DNA of 64,000 nucleotides from Teichococcus oryzae. GTDB taxonomy: Bacteria; Pseudomonadota; Alphaproteobacteria; Acetobacterales; Acetobacteraceae. The stretch's first letter is position 1. The number at the start of each line of letters is the position of its first letter. The notes under the pieces were generated by a model that did no database searches, was not told the DNA's origin, and worked only from the letters and a program-made list of their open reading frames with translations. Positions 44,140-53,025 of this stretch are shown here, in pieces. Where the stretch lies: NCBI RefSeq assembly GCF_008386565.1, contig NZ_VUKA01000003.1, forward strand, positions 124,001 through 188,000. Direction: 5' to 3'. The position numbers and the translations under genes are program-made.

Positions 44140-44472
44140 GTGCGCGCGTTCCGGCTGTTCACCGCCGGCATGGCGGTGCTGCTGGCGGGGAGCGAGATCG
44201 CCCGCCGCGCCATGACCGGCGGCGCCATCGAGGCGCTGGACGAGGTGGCGGTGGCGCTGTGCCTCGGCCTCGCCGCGCTGCGCCCGAGCCCTGCCCTGTT
44301 GGCCGGCGCCTGGGGCGGCTTCTCGGCGCTGATGCTGGCCCTGCTCACCACCACCCTGGGCGAGATGCTGCGACCTGACGGAAAAGCCGGCGGCGCCTTC
44401 TATGGCGGCATCCTGGCGGTGCTGCTGCTGACCGGGCTGTGGGCCGTGCGACGGGCGCTGCGCCGCGCCTGA
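44140..44472 (+). CDS. Small membrane protein downstream of dnaN
   Basis: 110 residues from GTG 44140, directly after the dnaN stop with no gap. About four hydrophobic segments (around 6-20, 34-48, 54-72, 86-102: GILAVLLLTGLWAVRRALR) suggest an integral membrane protein. There is no family I recognise. The abutting start implies translation coupled to dnaN, but a link to replication is only positional. Confidence 0.6.
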   Translation: MRAFRLFTAGMAVLLAGSEIARRAMTGGAIEALDEVAVALCLGLAALRPSPALLAGAWGGFSALMLALLTTTLGEMLRPDGKAGGAFYGGILAVLLLTGLWAVRRALRRA

Positions 44473-44554
44473 AGGCCCCGCTGGGATTGCCGAGCAAGCG
44501 GCGGAGTGCGGAACTGCCCCTCCCCCCGGCAGCATGGCGGCAAAGGAGAACCCG

Positions 44555-45031
44555 ATGCCCCGCTTCCGCTGCATCCCCGTGGACACCGCCACCGCCGAAC
44601 GCTTCCGCCGCACCGGCCAGGATGACCGCGGCAACACGCTGCGCCGCCGCACCGCGGACGGCAATGGCGGCTTCCCCTGCCGCCATTGCCTGCAACTCGC
44701 CAAAGCCGGGGAGGCCATGCTGCTCGGCTCCTATGACCTGCCGGCGCCGCGCGGCATCTACTGGACGCCCAGCCCGGTCTTCCTGCATGCCGATCCCTGC
44801 CCGCGCTACGACATGGCGGACGAGGTGGCGCCGATCATCCGCGCCAACCCGCTGGTGTCCGTGCGCGCCTATGATGCCGAGGACCAATGCCTCTACGATC
44901 TGGGGCAGGTTTGTTCCGGGCGGGAGGCCGAGGCGCCGCTGGCCCGCGCCCTGGACGATCCGCGCACCCGCTTCGTCAACATCCACACCGCCCGGCCGGG
45001 CTGCCTGCTGGCGCGGGTCGAGCGCGCCTGA
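44555..45031 (+). CDS. DUF1203-family protein
   Basis: 158 residues from ATG 44555, with AAGGAG 8 bases upstream; this is preferred over the in-frame ATG at 44534. The DUF1203 signature is present: FRCIPVDTATAERFRR, then FPCRHCLQLAKAGEAMLLGSYD, GIYWTPSPVFLHADPC, and a closing LARVERA. The family is small (150-160 residues), of unknown function, and rich in conserved Cys/His that may bind metal (here C-R-H-C and HADPC). It is convergent with the mtgA gene, 6 bases between stops. Confidence 0.85.
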   Translation: MPRFRCIPVDTATAERFRRTGQDDRGNTLRRRTADGNGGFPCRHCLQLAKAGEAMLLGSYDLPAPRGIYWTPSPVFLHADPCPRYDMADEVAPIIRANPLVSVRAYDAEDQCLYDLGQVCSGREAEAPLARALDDPRTRFVNIHTARPGCLLARVERA

Positions 45032-45037
45032 GCCGCC

Positions 45038-45706
45038 TCAGCCGGCGCAATCCAGCAAGGGCCCGAGCTGGCCGACGCGCCGGCGGATGGTGCCGGCGCG
45101 CTCCCGCACATAAGGGCCGGGCGCGGCGGCGGACCAGTTCAGCGGGCTGGGCAGCACGGCCGCCAGCTGCGCCGCCTGGGCCGAGGAAAGCCGCGCCGCC
45201 GGCCGGTTGAAGAAATCGCGCGAGGCCGCCTCGGCGCCATAGGTGCCGGGGCCGAACTCGACGATGTTGAGATACACTTCCAGCACGCGCCGCTTGGGCC
45301 ACAGCAGCGCCACCTGCGGCGTCAGCCAGGCTTCCAGCACCTTGCGCAGCGGGTCGCGCCCCGGCCACAGAAACAGGTTCTTCGCCACCTGCATGGTGAT
45401 GGTGGAAGCGCCGCGCGGCCGTTCCCCCTGCAGCGCCGCGGCGATCTGCCCCTGCAGGGCCGGCATGTCGAAGCCGAGCCACTGGCCGCAGAAGGTGTTG
45501 TCCTCGGCGGCGATCACCGAATGGGCCAGTGCCGGCGCCATCTCGGAATAAGCCACCCAGTCCTTGGAGAAGCCATGGCCCTGCGCGGCGCGGATCAGCA
45601 TCAGCGGCGTCATCGGCACGGGCACGAAGCGGAACAACAGGATCAGCAGCGGCGGCCCGGCCAGCAGCAGCAGCACGGCCCGCCGCAGCCAGGCGCGCCA
45701 GCGCAT
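45038..45706 (-). CDS. mtgA: Monofunctional biosynthetic peptidoglycan transglycosylase
   Basis: 222 residues from ATG 45706, which overlaps the nuclease stop (TGATG). An N-terminal signal anchor (about 9-26) precedes a glycosyltransferase-51 domain: catalytic Glu in AAEDNTFCGQWLGFD, RGASTITMQVAKNLFLWPGR, and KRRVLEVYLNIVEFGPGTYG, plus the PSPLNW end motif. It polymerises lipid II into glycan strands at the outer face of the inner membrane, without transpeptidase activity. Length and motif order are normal. It is the last gene of the four-gene overlapping operon. Confidence 0.95.
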   Translation of the reverse strand: MRWRAWLRRAVLLLLAGPPLLILLFRFVPVPMTPLMLIRAAQGHGFSKDWVAYSEMAPALAHSVIAAEDNTFCGQWLGFDMPALQGQIAAALQGERPRGASTITMQVAKNLFLWPGRDPLRKVLEAWLTPQVALLWPKRRVLEVYLNIVEFGPGTYGAEAASRDFFNRPAARLSSAQAAQLAAVLPSPLNWSAAAPGPYVRERAGTIRRRVGQLGPLLDCAG

Positions 45707-46320
45707 CAGCGGTCGCAGGCCCCGGAGCGCTTGCGGTGCGACCAGGGATAGTCGAACCGCCCGGCCCAGGCGCCGGCCTTCTCGCGCTTCGCCGCCGCCT
45801 CGGCCGCGGCATAGCGGCCATCGGAGAAGCGCGGGCAGTCGAAGGCGTAGCCCGAGCGCACCATGGCCTCGTTCAGGTCCAGCGTGCCGCCGCCGGGGCG
45901 CGGCACGGAACAATGGGCCACGCTGCGGCCATGGGTGGTGGAACCGTCCGGCACGCAGGTGACGCTGCGGCCGCCGATCAGCTCGACCAGGGCCTGCCGG
46001 GCGGCCGCGCCGCATTCGAAGCGGCCATTGCCGCCGCGGCATTCCTGGTCGTGCTCCAGGGCGTCGATGCCTTGCATCCGCACCCGGACGCCATCCACAT
46101 CCAAGGTGTCGCCATCGATGATGCGCGGCCGGCCGGCCAGCACCTCGCCCGGGCGGCCGCCGCGTCCCGTGTCACGCGGCGCCTCGGATTGCAGGGCCTG
46201 GTTCAGGCTGCGGAACAGCCGCGTCAGGTCGCCCTGCGACACCTCCCCCGTGCCGATCAGGCCGATCACGATGGCCGCCAGGGCCAGCCAGACTTTCGAC
46301 AAGATGCCTTTCCGATTCAT
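45706..46320 (-). CDS. Membrane-anchored thermonuclease (SNase) family protein
   Basis: 204 residues. One N-terminal hydrophobic segment (about 9-24) anchors or exports the protein. The staphylococcal-nuclease-like domain (about 64-195) has IIDGDTLDVDGVRVRMQGIDALE (the Arg and Glu of the catalytic set), FECGAAARQAL, and HGRSVAHC with the second Arg, then LNEAMVRSGYAF. Paired Cys (ECRG...FECG, CPRF, GACDR) suggest disulfides, which would fit a periplasmic location. ATG 46320 overlaps the rlmM stop by 4 bases. A role in degrading extracellular or periplasmic DNA is inferred from the family. Confidence 0.88.
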   Translation of the reverse strand: MNRKGILSKVWLALAAIVIGLIGTGEVSQGDLTRLFRSLNQALQSEAPRDTGRGGRPGEVLAGRPRIIDGDTLDVDGVRVRMQGIDALEHDQECRGGNGRFECGAAARQALVELIGGRSVTCVPDGSTTHGRSVAHCSVPRPGGGTLDLNEAMVRSGYAFDCPRFSDGRYAAAEAAAKREKAGAWAGRFDYPWSHRKRSGACDR

Positions 46321-47240
46321 GATGCCCGGTGATCCAGCAGGCAGAACATCAGCTCGTGCTTGTTGTGCGCGCCGTGAAACAGCCGCGCGCCGGGAATGGC
46401 GGCGAAGGCCGCCGCGGTGTCATGGTCCGTTTCGCCCTGGAACTTGATGGTGCAGACGAAGTTCCGCGCCCGCCCCGCCGCCATCCAGCGCCGCACCAGC
46501 CCGAGCAGCCGCGCCGGGTAGCAGATGATGTCGCTGAACAGCCAGTCCACCGGCGCTTCCCACTCTGGCTCCAGGCCGAAGGCGCTTTCGGTGCGCACCG
46601 TGACATTGGGCAGCGCCGCGATGGCGGGGTCCATCGCCGCCTTGTCCACCGCCACCACCTGGCCGCCGAGCTGCGCCAGCGCCCAGGTCCAGCCGCCCGG
46701 CGCGGCGCCGAGGTCGAGCGCCACCTCCCCCGGCCCGGGCCAGCGGCCGATGCGGGTCAGCGCTTCCCACAGCTTGAGGTAGGCGCGGGAGGGGGGGCCC
46801 TCGCGATCCTCCTCGAAGCGCACCTGCCCTTGCACGAAGGGGCTGGTCTTGGTGGGGGAAAGCAGCATCCGGTCCGGCGCCAGCAGCGTCCAGCCACCGA
46901 GATGGCCGGTGGGCGCCGGCTCCGGGAAACGCAGGGCGCGCGCCTTGACCGGCGGCAGCGCCGCCTCGATCAGCGCGGCGCGGCGGTGGTGCAGCACCGG
47001 CTCCAGCGCCCAGTTGCGCTGGATGGCGCGCAGCGCGCCGGCGGCGCCCTTGATCGAGGGCACCTCCGCCTCGCGCACATCGGTCCAGACATCCAGCGCC
47101 CAGGCGGACGCAACGGGCAACGCCTCGCTCAGCGCCAGCGGCCCGTGCCAGGAGGCGATGGCGACGCCGGCGCGGCGCAGCTCCTCCTCCAGCTCGCGCT
47201 CGAAGCCTTCGGCGGCGCGGTAGGCCGAGCGGATGGTCAT
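46317..47240 (-). CDS. rlmM: 23S rRNA C2498 2'-O-methyltransferase (RlmM-like)
   Basis: 307 residues from ATG 47240, overlapping the DUF423 stop (ATGA). Longer in-frame starts are ignored because they run into the DUF423 gene. The Rossmann-like methyltransferase domain has the SAM motif LDLGAAPGGWTWAL, VVAVDKAAMDP and the DWLFSDIICYP motif; KFQGET near the end gives the catalytic Lys of the K-D-K-E set. The short N-terminal THUMP-like region (about 1-125) is reduced relative to E. coli RlmM (about 366 residues), as is usual in alphaproteobacteria. The modification target is inferred from family. Confidence 0.88.
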   Translation of the reverse strand: MTIRSAYRAAEGFERELEEELRRAGVAIASWHGPLALSEALPVASAWALDVWTDVREAEVPSIKGAAGALRAIQRNWALEPVLHHRRAALIEAALPPVKARALRFPEPAPTGHLGGWTLLAPDRMLLSPTKTSPFVQGQVRFEEDREGPPSRAYLKLWEALTRIGRWPGPGEVALDLGAAPGGWTWALAQLGGQVVAVDKAAMDPAIAALPNVTVRTESAFGLEPEWEAPVDWLFSDIICYPARLLGLVRRWMAAGRARNFVCTIKFQGETDHDTAAAFAAIPGARLFHGAHNKHELMFCLLDHRAS

Positions 47241-47620
47241 GCCGCGCGGCCCAGCCCGGCCAGGGCCAGCAGCAGCCAGCCCAGCATCAGCAGCGTGCCC
47301 CCCAGCGGCGCGATGCCAAGCGACGCGCCGGTCAGCACCAGCCACCACACGGCGCCGCAGAAGCCCAGGCTGCCCAGCAGGAAGCAGCCGCCGGCGTAAT
47401 GCGCGAGGCGGCCGGCGCGGCGCTCGGCCAGCAGGCCGGTGGCCAGCAGCGCCAGGGCGTGCCAGCCCTGCATGGTCAGCGCGCTTTGCGCCATGCGGTA
47501 CCCGGCCTCGTCCAGCCGTGGCGCCAGCCCATGCGCGGCCCAGGCCGACAGCGCCACCGCCGACAAGCCGGACAAGGCACCGATGAACAGCCAGAAGCGG
47601 GACAAGGGAGATGCGGACAT
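47237..47620 (-). CDS. DUF423-family small membrane protein
   Basis: 127 residues with four transmembrane helices. The DUF423 signature is AALSGLSAVALSAWAAHGL, then YRMAQSALTMQGWHALALL, then CFLLGSLGFCGAVWWL and GGTLLMLGWLLLALAG. The function is unknown. DUF423 genes are often adjacent to rlmM in proteobacteria, so the pairing supports both calls. First gene of the four-gene overlapping operon. Confidence 0.92.
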   Translation of the reverse strand: MSASPLSRFWLFIGALSGLSAVALSAWAAHGLAPRLDEAGYRMAQSALTMQGWHALALLATGLLAERRAGRLAHYAGGCFLLGSLGFCGAVWWLVLTGASLGIAPLGGTLLMLGWLLLALAGLGRAA

Positions 47621-47717
47621 GGCGCCGGATTAATGCGGATCGCCCCCTGGGGAAAGGGTATGGGGGAAAGGGCGTGGGCAAAGGACGGGGGCCAGGGGAC
47701 GCAGAAGGGCGCCCCCT

Positions 47718-48392
47718 TCAGCCGGGCAGCATCAGGCCGGTGGGCAGGGTGCCGGCATCGGGCACCCAGCCGCCATCGGGGGCGGGGCGGAACAGCGGCG
47801 TGGCGAAGGCGGCGGCGACCGGGATGTTGCGCGGCCAGGCTTCGCGCCAGCGATGGCCCTGCGCCATGGCGACGCACAGCCCGACCGGCTGCACCCCGGC
47901 CGAGGCCAGCAGCGCCAGCCCGGCCAGGGCGGAGGAGCCGGTGCTGATCACGTCATCCACCAGCAGCACCCGCTTGCCCGACAGGCGCGGCAGCAGGTGC
48001 GGGTCGAGCCAGACGCGGCGCGCATCGGGCGTGATGGAGGATGCGGTGGGCACCGACAGCGCCGGGTCGTACCACGGCTTGCGGGAATAGCCGGGCGCCA
48101 CCCAGTTCGGATGGCCCAGCGCCTCCGCCACCGGGGCGGCCAGGCTGTGGCCCAGCGTCGGCATGCCGACCACCAGCTCGGCGCCGAGCGGCTGCGCCGC
48201 CGCCGCCATCCAGCCGGTGATCGCGGCATGCACGGCGAAGCTCGCCTGGTTGACGATCAGCCAGGCGACACCGATCTGCCCGTGGCCGCGCAGCGGCATG
48301 CACAGGCTGAGGCCGTTCGGCATCGGCGCCGGGTAGCTGTCGGCGAAGGCAGCTCGTTCGGGGCGGGGCCGGAAGACTTGCCAGTATTCCAT
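47718..48392 (-). CDS. Phosphoribosyltransferase-family protein
   Basis: 224 residues from ATG 48392 (MEYWQVFRPRP). The type-I phosphoribosyltransferase PRPP motif VLLVDDVISTGSS lies about 140-153. Upstream, LVVGMPTLGHSLAAPVAEALG and the flexible loop region YSRKPWYDPALS, together with LGHPNWVAPGYSRKPW, follow the adenine/orotate PRTase pattern. The substrate is not evident; it may be a purine-salvage enzyme or regulator. It is divergent from the peptide ABC transporter operon, with 148 bases between the starts. Confidence 0.85.
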   Translation of the reverse strand: MEYWQVFRPRPERAAFADSYPAPMPNGLSLCMPLRGHGQIGVAWLIVNQASFAVHAAITGWMAAAAQPLGAELVVGMPTLGHSLAAPVAEALGHPNWVAPGYSRKPWYDPALSVPTASSITPDARRVWLDPHLLPRLSGKRVLLVDDVISTGSSALAGLALLASAGVQPVGLCVAMAQGHRWREAWPRNIPVAAAFATPLFRPAPDGGWVPDAGTLPTGLMLPG

Positions 48393-48540
48393 GATGGCCC
48401 CATCGCATGACCGGAAATGCCGCGCCAGAGCCAGCCCGTACACAGCGCCGCGCGCAGCGTTCACGCCTTTGCGCGATCGGCGGGCCGTGGCGAAGGCCAT
48501 TGCCGCGCGCTACAGAAGCGGGGTTCAGGAGGTCCCAACC

Positions 48541-50166
48541 ATGCTTACCCGCCGTTCCGTCCTGCTCGCATCCGCGGCCGCGGCCTCGGTGCCGGCCCTT
48601 GCCGCCATGGGCATGCCGCGCTCCGCCGGGGCCCAGACACCCGCCAATGTGCTGGTCTTCGCCAAGCAGATCGATGACATCATCAGCCTCGATCCGCATG
48701 AGGCGTTCGAGTACACCGCCTCGGAAATCGCCGGCAACGTGTACCAGAAGCTGGTCACCACCCCGAATTCCGATCCCGCCCGGCTGGAAGGCGAGCTGGC
48801 GGAAAAGTGGGAAGTGTCGGCCGACAACAAGACCTTCACCTTCACGCTGAAGCAGGGGCCCAAATTCGCTTCCGGCAAGCCGGTGACGGCCGAGGACGTG
48901 GCCTTTTCCCTGTCCCGCGCGGTGATCCTCAACAAGTCGCCCGCCTTCATCATCAACCAGTTCGGCTTCAACCGCGACAATGTGGCGAGCCGCATCCGCG
49001 CCACCGATGCGCGCACGGTGGTGCTGGAAACGGCCGAGCCGACGTCGCCTTCCTTCCTGCTCTACTGCCTGTCAGCCGCGGTCGGCTCGGTTGTGGAAAA
49101 GGCCACGGTGATGGCCAATGCGCAGAAGGACGACAAGGGAGGTGACGACCTCGGCAATGCGTGGCTGAAGCAGAATTCCGCCGGCTCCGGCCCTTACGCG
49201 GTGCGGCAATGGAAGGCGAGCGAGAGCGTCATGCTCGACGCCAACCCGAACAGTGACACGCCACCCAAGATCCGCCGCATCATCATGCGCCACATGGCCG
49301 ACCCCTCGGCGCAGCTTCTCGGGCTGCAGCGCGGCGATGTGGACATCGCCCGCAACCTGGTGGCCGATCAGGTGAAGCAGGTGGAGAAGGACCCGAAATT
49401 CTCGGTGCAATACGCCCGCAAGGCGAGCCTGATGTATCTCAGCCTGAACCAGAAGCACCCGATCCTGTCGAAGCCCGAGGTGCGTCAGGCGATCAAGCTG
49501 GCGCTCGACTATGACGCCATCCAGAAGAACATCGTGCCCACGACCTATGCGGTGCACCAATCCTTCCTGCCCGCTGGCCTGCCCGGCGCGCTGACCGAGC
49601 ATCCCTTCTCCAAGAAGACCGCCGAGGCCAAGGCGCTGCTGGCCAAGGCCGGCCACGCCGACGGCTTCGAGGTCGCGCTCGACTATTTCTCCGGCGCGCC
49701 GACCTCCGACATTGCCCAGGCGATCCAGGCCAATCTGGCCGAGATCGGCATCCGCCTGCAGATGCTGCCCGGCGAGCAGCGCGCGGTGATCACCAAGACC
49801 CGCGCCCGCCAGCATGACATCGCCATGGTGCGCTGGGGCTCCGACTACTTCGATCCGCACAGCAACGCCGAGGCCTTCTCGATCAACCTCGACAACAGCG
49901 AGAACGCCAAGAACCGCACCATCGCGTGGCGCGCGAGCTGGGACATCCCCGAGCTGTCGCGGAAGACGCTGGCGGCGCTGAAGGAAACCGATTCCGAGAA
50001 GCGCGCGGCCATGTATGCCGACATCCAGAAGGAGCACCAGCAGGTGTCGCCCTTCGTGATCATGCTGCAGGAGATCGAGGTCGCCGTGTCCCGCGCCGCG
50101 GTGAAGGGCTTCGACATGGGGCCGATGAACGACCGCCATTCCTACACCAACATCACCAAGGCATGA
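48541..50166 (+). CDS. Peptide/nickel-type ABC transporter substrate-binding protein
   Basis: 541 residues from ATG 48541, with AGGAGG 8 bases upstream. A twin-Arg-type signal (LTRRSVLLASAAAASVPAL, cleavage near SAGAQ) is followed by the family-5 solute-binding fold: SLDPHEAFEYTASEIAGNVYQ, LAEKWEVSADNKTFTFTLK, KPVTAEDVAFSLSRAV, GSGPYAVRQW, and VRQAIKLALDYDAI. It delivers short peptides (or similar ligands) to the permeases encoded downstream. First gene of a five-gene operon with overlapping ends. Confidence 0.92.
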   Translation: MLTRRSVLLASAAAASVPALAAMGMPRSAGAQTPANVLVFAKQIDDIISLDPHEAFEYTASEIAGNVYQKLVTTPNSDPARLEGELAEKWEVSADNKTFTFTLKQGPKFASGKPVTAEDVAFSLSRAVILNKSPAFIINQFGFNRDNVASRIRATDARTVVLETAEPTSPSFLLYCLSAAVGSVVEKATVMANAQKDDKGGDDLGNAWLKQNSAGSGPYAVRQWKASESVMLDANPNSDTPPKIRRIIMRHMADPSAQLLGLQRGDVDIARNLVADQVKQVEKDPKFSVQYARKASLMYLSLNQKHPILSKPEVRQAIKLALDYDAIQKNIVPTTYAVHQSFLPAGLPGALTEHPFSKKTAEAKALLAKAGHADGFEVALDYFSGAPTSDIAQAIQANLAEIGIRLQMLPGEQRAVITKTRARQHDIAMVRWGSDYFDPHSNAEAFSINLDNSENAKNRTIAWRASWDIPELSRKTLAALKETDSEKRAAMYADIQKEHQQVSPFVIMLQEIEVAVSRAAVKGFDMGPMNDRHSYTNITKA

Positions 50167-51254
50167 GCGATACGGCAACTTCCCCGGCGGCGCCGCCGCC
50201 GGGAGGCCAGCCCGCGGGAGGGCGCCAGCGCCCCTCCGCCATGCGTCTCCGCTTTCAGGCCGTCTCGGGCACGCTGGCCAGCATCCCGATCACGCTGTTC
50301 GGCCTTGTTCTCGTCACCTTCTTCATCGGCCGCGTGGTGCCGATCGACCCGGTGCTGGCCATCGTGGGCGACCGAGCCCCCCAGGACGTGGTGGAAGCCG
50401 CCCGGCTGCAGCTTGGCCTCGACCAGCCGCTCTATGTGCAGTTCTGGCGCTATCTGGGGCAGATCGCGTCGGGCGACCTCGGGCGTTCGGTGATGACATC
50501 GAACCCGGTCACCGACGACATCATCCGCTTCTTTCCGGCGACCTTCGAGCTGGCCACGCTCGCCCTGATCGTCGCGGTGCTGATCGGCATCCCGCTGGGT
50601 GTCTGGGCGGCCACGCGGCAGGGTTCCTGGGTGGATCAGGGTGTGCGGCTGTTCTGCCTCGCCGGGCATTCGCTGCCGGTATTCGTGCTGGGCCTGATCT
50701 CGCTTCTGCTGTTCTACGCCCATTGGGGCGTGCTGCCGGGCCCCGGGCGGCAAAGCATCTTCTATGAAGGCATGGTGGACACCCGCACCGGCATCCTGAC
50801 GCTGGACGCGCTGCTGGCCGGGGACTGGGGCGCCTTCCAGGACGCGCTGCTGCACCTGGCGCAGCCGGCCGGCGTGCTGGCGATGTTCTCCCTCGCCTAT
50901 ATCGCCCGCATGACGCGAGCCTTCATGCTGAACGAGCTGAAGAGCGAATACGTCACCACCGCGCGGGCCAAGGGCCTGTCGCGCGGCCGGATCGTCTGGG
51001 GCCACGCCTTCCGCAACACCGCAGTGCCGCTGGTGACGGTGCTGGCCATGACCTATGCCGGCCTGCTGGAAGGCGCCGTGCTGACCGAGACGATCTTCTC
51101 CTGGCCCGGCCTAGGCCAGTACCTCACCGTGTCGCTGCTGAACGCCGACATGAACGCGGTGCTGGGCGCCACGCTGGTGGTCGGGCTGATCTATGTGATG
51201 CTGAACCTGCTGTCGGACCTGCTGTACCGGCTGCTCGATCCCCGCGTGAAGTGA
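50163..51254 (+). CDS. Peptide-type ABC transporter permease (DppB-like)
   Basis: 363 residues; ATG 50163 overlaps the preceding stop (ATGA). A Pro/Gly-rich cytoplasmic N-terminus (about 1-30) precedes the transmembrane part. The binding-protein-dependent permease core has a first helix SIPITLFGLVLVTFFIGRVVP, QLGLDQPLYVQFWRYLGQIASGDLG, and an EAA loop near TTARAKGLSRGRIVWGHAFRNTAVPL. About six helices. It is the first of two membrane subunits. Confidence 0.92.
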   Translation: MSDTATSPAAPPPGGQPAGGRQRPSAMRLRFQAVSGTLASIPITLFGLVLVTFFIGRVVPIDPVLAIVGDRAPQDVVEAARLQLGLDQPLYVQFWRYLGQIASGDLGRSVMTSNPVTDDIIRFFPATFELATLALIVAVLIGIPLGVWAATRQGSWVDQGVRLFCLAGHSLPVFVLGLISLLLFYAHWGVLPGPGRQSIFYEGMVDTRTGILTLDALLAGDWGAFQDALLHLAQPAGVLAMFSLAYIARMTRAFMLNELKSEYVTTARAKGLSRGRIVWGHAFRNTAVPLVTVLAMTYAGLLEGAVLTETIFSWPGLGQYLTVSLLNADMNAVLGATLVVGLIYVMLNLLSDLLYRLLDPRVK

Positions 51255-51268
51255 AGGGGTGAGGTAGA

Positions 51269-52171
51269 ATGTCCGCAACAACGCGCCGCGAATGGCTGCT
51301 CTCCGACACCCCCTCCTCCCGCTCCCAGGCGCGCTGGGGGCGGCGCTACCAGCTCTGGCTGGCCTTCCGGCGCAACTGGCTGGCGGTCGCCGGCCTCGCC
51401 GTGGTGGTGCTGATGCTGCTGCTGGCGATCTTCGCGCCGCTGCTGGCGACGCATGATCCCGGCGCGCAGCAACTCGCCAACCGTTTGCAGCCGCCTTCGG
51501 CCGAGCACTGGCTGGGCACGGATGAGCTGGGGCGCGATTCCTGGTCCCGCCTGTTGTATGGCGGCCGCGTCACCCTCGGCATGGTGGTCGCCGTGGTGGC
51601 GCTGGTGGCGCCGCTCGGGCTGATCATCGGCTGCGTCGCGGGCTATGCCGGCGGCATGGTGGACAAGGTCCTGATGCGCGTCACCGACGTGTTCCTGGCC
51701 TTTCCGCGGCTGATCCTGGCGCTGGCTTTCGTCGCCGCCATGCGGCCCGGCGTGGAAAGCGCCGTGATCGCCATCGCGCTCACCGCCTGGCCGCCCTATG
51801 CGCGCCTCGCGCGGGCCGAGACGCTGACCATCCGCAACACCGACTACATCGCCGCCGTGCGGATGACCGGCGCCTCCCCCTGGCGCGTCATCTGGAAGCA
51901 TGTGACGCCGATGTGCATGCCGTCGCTGACGGTGCGCGTCACGCTCGACATGTCCTCCATCATCCTGACGGCGGCGGGCCTGGGCTTCCTCGGCCTCGGC
52001 GCGCAGCCGCCGATCCCGGAATGGGGCACCATGATCGCGACGGCGCGGCGCTTCATCCTGGAGCAATGGTGGGTGCCGGTGATCCCGGGCATCGCCATCT
52101 TCACCGCCTCCCTCGCCTTCAACCTGCTGGGCGACGGCCTGCGCGACGTGCTGGACCCGAAGCAGCGATGA
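51269..52171 (+). CDS. Peptide-type ABC transporter permease (DppC-like)
   Basis: 300 residues from ATG 51269, with GGTGAGG upstream and 14 bases after the DppB-like stop. The N-terminal FRRNWLAVAGLAVVVLMLLLA helix and HWLGTDELGRDSWSRLLYGGR are the OppC/DppC N-terminal signature; the EAA loop YIAAVRMTGASPWRVIWKHVTP lies toward the C-terminus, which ends with LGDGLRDVLDPK. It pairs with the DppB-like subunit in the importer. Confidence 0.93.
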   Translation: MSATTRREWLLSDTPSSRSQARWGRRYQLWLAFRRNWLAVAGLAVVVLMLLLAIFAPLLATHDPGAQQLANRLQPPSAEHWLGTDELGRDSWSRLLYGGRVTLGMVVAVVALVAPLGLIIGCVAGYAGGMVDKVLMRVTDVFLAFPRLILALAFVAAMRPGVESAVIAIALTAWPPYARLARAETLTIRNTDYIAAVRMTGASPWRVIWKHVTPMCMPSLTVRVTLDMSSIILTAAGLGFLGLGAQPPIPEWGTMIATARRFILEQWWVPVIPGIAIFTASLAFNLLGDGLRDVLDPKQR

Positions 52172-53025
52172 GCGGCATGAACAACGGCAAGCTGGTGGAG
52201 ATCCGCGACCTGCGCGTGGATTTCCCCAACCCTTCCGGCTTCACACAGGCGGTGCGCGGCATCTCCTTCAGCCTTGGGCGGGAGAAGCTCGGCATCGTCG
52301 GCGAAAGCGGATCGGGCAAGTCGGTCACGGGGCGGGCTCTGATGCGGCTGCTGCCGCAGGCCGCCCGCGTCCGGGCGGAGGCACTGCGCTTCGACGGGGT
52401 CGATGTGCTGGCGGCTTCCGAACAGCAGATGCGCTCCCTGCGCGGCGGCCGGATCGGCCTGATCATGCAGGATCCGAAATACTCGCTGAACCCGGTGATG
52501 TCGGTGGGCCGGCAGATCGCCGAGGCCTGGCTGGCGCACAACAAGGGCGGCCGGCGGGAAGCGCGCGACGCGGCGCTGTCCCTGCTGGAGCAGGTGAAGA
52601 TCCGCGACCCGAGGCGCGTGCTGGATTCCTATCCGCACGAGGTGTCGGGCGGCATGGGCCAGCGCATCATGATCGCCATGATGCTGGCCCCCAACCCCGA
52701 CCTGCTGATCGCCGACGAGCCGACCAGCGCCCTCGATGCCTCCGTCCAGGCGGAGATTCTGAAGCTGATCGAGGATCTGGTGTCGGAGCGCGGCATGGGG
52801 CTGATGCTGATCAGCCACGACCTGCCGCTGGTGGCCCGCTTCTGCGACCGCGTGGTGGTGATGTATGCCGGCCAGGTGATGGAGGAGCTGCCGGCGCGCG
52901 ACCTGCACCGCGCGAGCCACGCCTACACGCGCGGTTTGCTCGACTGCATGCCTTCCCTGTCGCGGAAGCGCGCGCGGCTGCCGACCCTGAACCGTGACGC
53001 CGCCTGGCTGGAGCCGCATGCATGA
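52168..53025 (+). CDS. Peptide-type ABC transporter ATPase (DppD-like)
   Basis: 285 residues; ATG 52168 overlaps the previous stop. Walker A GESGSGKSVTGRALMRLLP, ABC signature EVSGGMGQR, Walker B LLIADEPTSALDASVQAEIL, and the switch His in LISHDLPLVARFCD are all complete. The oligopeptide/dipeptide C-terminal segment (HAYTRGLLDCMPSL) is present but lacks the CPFAPRCP Fe-S-type Cys motif often seen. It forms a heterodimer with the DppF-like ATPase. Confidence 0.93.
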   Translation: MSGMNNGKLVEIRDLRVDFPNPSGFTQAVRGISFSLGREKLGIVGESGSGKSVTGRALMRLLPQAARVRAEALRFDGVDVLAASEQQMRSLRGGRIGLIMQDPKYSLNPVMSVGRQIAEAWLAHNKGGRREARDAALSLLEQVKIRDPRRVLDSYPHEVSGGMGQRIMIAMMLAPNPDLLIADEPTSALDASVQAEILKLIEDLVSERGMGLMLISHDLPLVARFCDRVVVMYAGQVMEELPARDLHRASHAYTRGLLDCMPSLSRKRARLPTLNRDAAWLEPHA

